Positions 5,868-5,962 of a DNA stretch of 5,962 nucleotides are shown here, one piece after another. The notes under the pieces are model-generated. The model did no database searches. It was not told the DNA's origin and saw only the letters and a program-made list of their open reading frames with translations. The number at the start of each line of letters is the position of its first letter. Within the stretch, counting starts at the first letter, position 1. The stretch is from Prolixibacteraceae bacterium (GTDB lineage: Bacteria; Bacteroidota; Bacteroidia; Bacteroidales; Prolixibacteraceae). The stretch covers positions 1 through 5,962 of the forward strand of contig SKHV01000470.1 in the NCBI GenBank assembly GCA_007116765.1, in the 5' to 3' direction. The position numbers and the translations under genes are program-made.

Positions 5868-5962
5868 AACTACTATTTTTAAATTATTATCCAAATTTCC
5901 AGAACTTTAAAAATAAGAGATTTATACTTTAAGTCATAAAAGATTTAATTAAAACCAAAAAA
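5868..5962 (-). promoter_or_regulatory. AT-rich upstream region of the acyl-CoA synthetase gene
   Basis: The 95 nt to the window end should hold the promoter of the - strand ligase gene. The best -7-like word read on the - strand is GAAATTTG, about 30 nt upstream of the chosen ATG. It differs from TAnnTTTG at one fixed base and has no clear TTG at -33. A 10-bp palindrome TTTAATTAAA (5944-5953) lies further out and may simply reflect the base composition. I see no Shine-Dalgarno sequence, no recognisable FadR-like operator and no other gene. Confidence 0.3.

Noticed and set aside
5868..5894. TTG start at 5894 for the acyl-CoA synthetase
   Set aside because: The added residues (DNNLKIVV) come from AT-rich leader DNA. 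The ATGs at 5867 and 5861 give the expected N-terminus just before the first conserved helix.
5944..5953. TTTAATTAAA palindrome as an operator
   Set aside because: In DNA this AT-rich a 10-bp A/T palindrome is common by chance, and no second copy or known regulator supports it.

Overview
The window looks like a chromosomal segment of a Bacteroidota bacterium, probably in the Bacteroidales/Marinilabiliales range. The reasons are protein-level: a Bacteroidota-type LptE, a SecG with a long acidic tail, and a TPR-tailed protein of a kind I associate with that phylum. The moderately AT-rich DNA, A-rich leaders without Shine-Dalgarno sequences and GTG/TTG start usage fit as well. This placement comes from family knowledge and not from a search. 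All genes look intact except the first, which is cut by the window edge, and I see no mobile element, CRISPR array, tRNA or rRNA.

Left part (1-1471, + strand): a tightly packed cell-envelope/secretion operon. It holds the 3' part of lptE (outer-membrane LPS assembly lipoprotein), a conserved protein of unknown role with a C-terminal TPR-like helix pair, and secG (Sec translocon subunit). The three are separated by only 1-2 nt and end at a strong intrinsic terminator at 1440-1471.

Middle (1472-3705, + strand): a 231-nt regulatory gap, then groES-groEL (25 nt apart), then a second strong terminator. The gap has no CIRCE (HrcA) operator. It carries two neighbouring perfect palindromes about two helical turns apart and several TGTCA/TGACA words, which are candidate sites for another heat-shock or stress regulator.

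Right part: between groEL and a convergent acyl-CoA synthetase gene lies a gap with no protein gene (3642-3980). It is not empty. A 13-bp perfect inverted repeat encloses an 8-bp perfect hairpin, and the outer arm runs straight into a third intrinsic terminator with eight Ts on the + strand. groEL already has its own terminator upstream, so this suggests an independent small RNA of about 140 nt. Its layout (closing stem, large central internal loop, apical stem, terminator) resembles 6S RNA, and this is the most interesting element in the window. The - strand then carries a full-length long-chain fatty acid-CoA ligase (fadD-like) with an unusual C-terminal tail, and its AT-rich upstream region runs to the window end.
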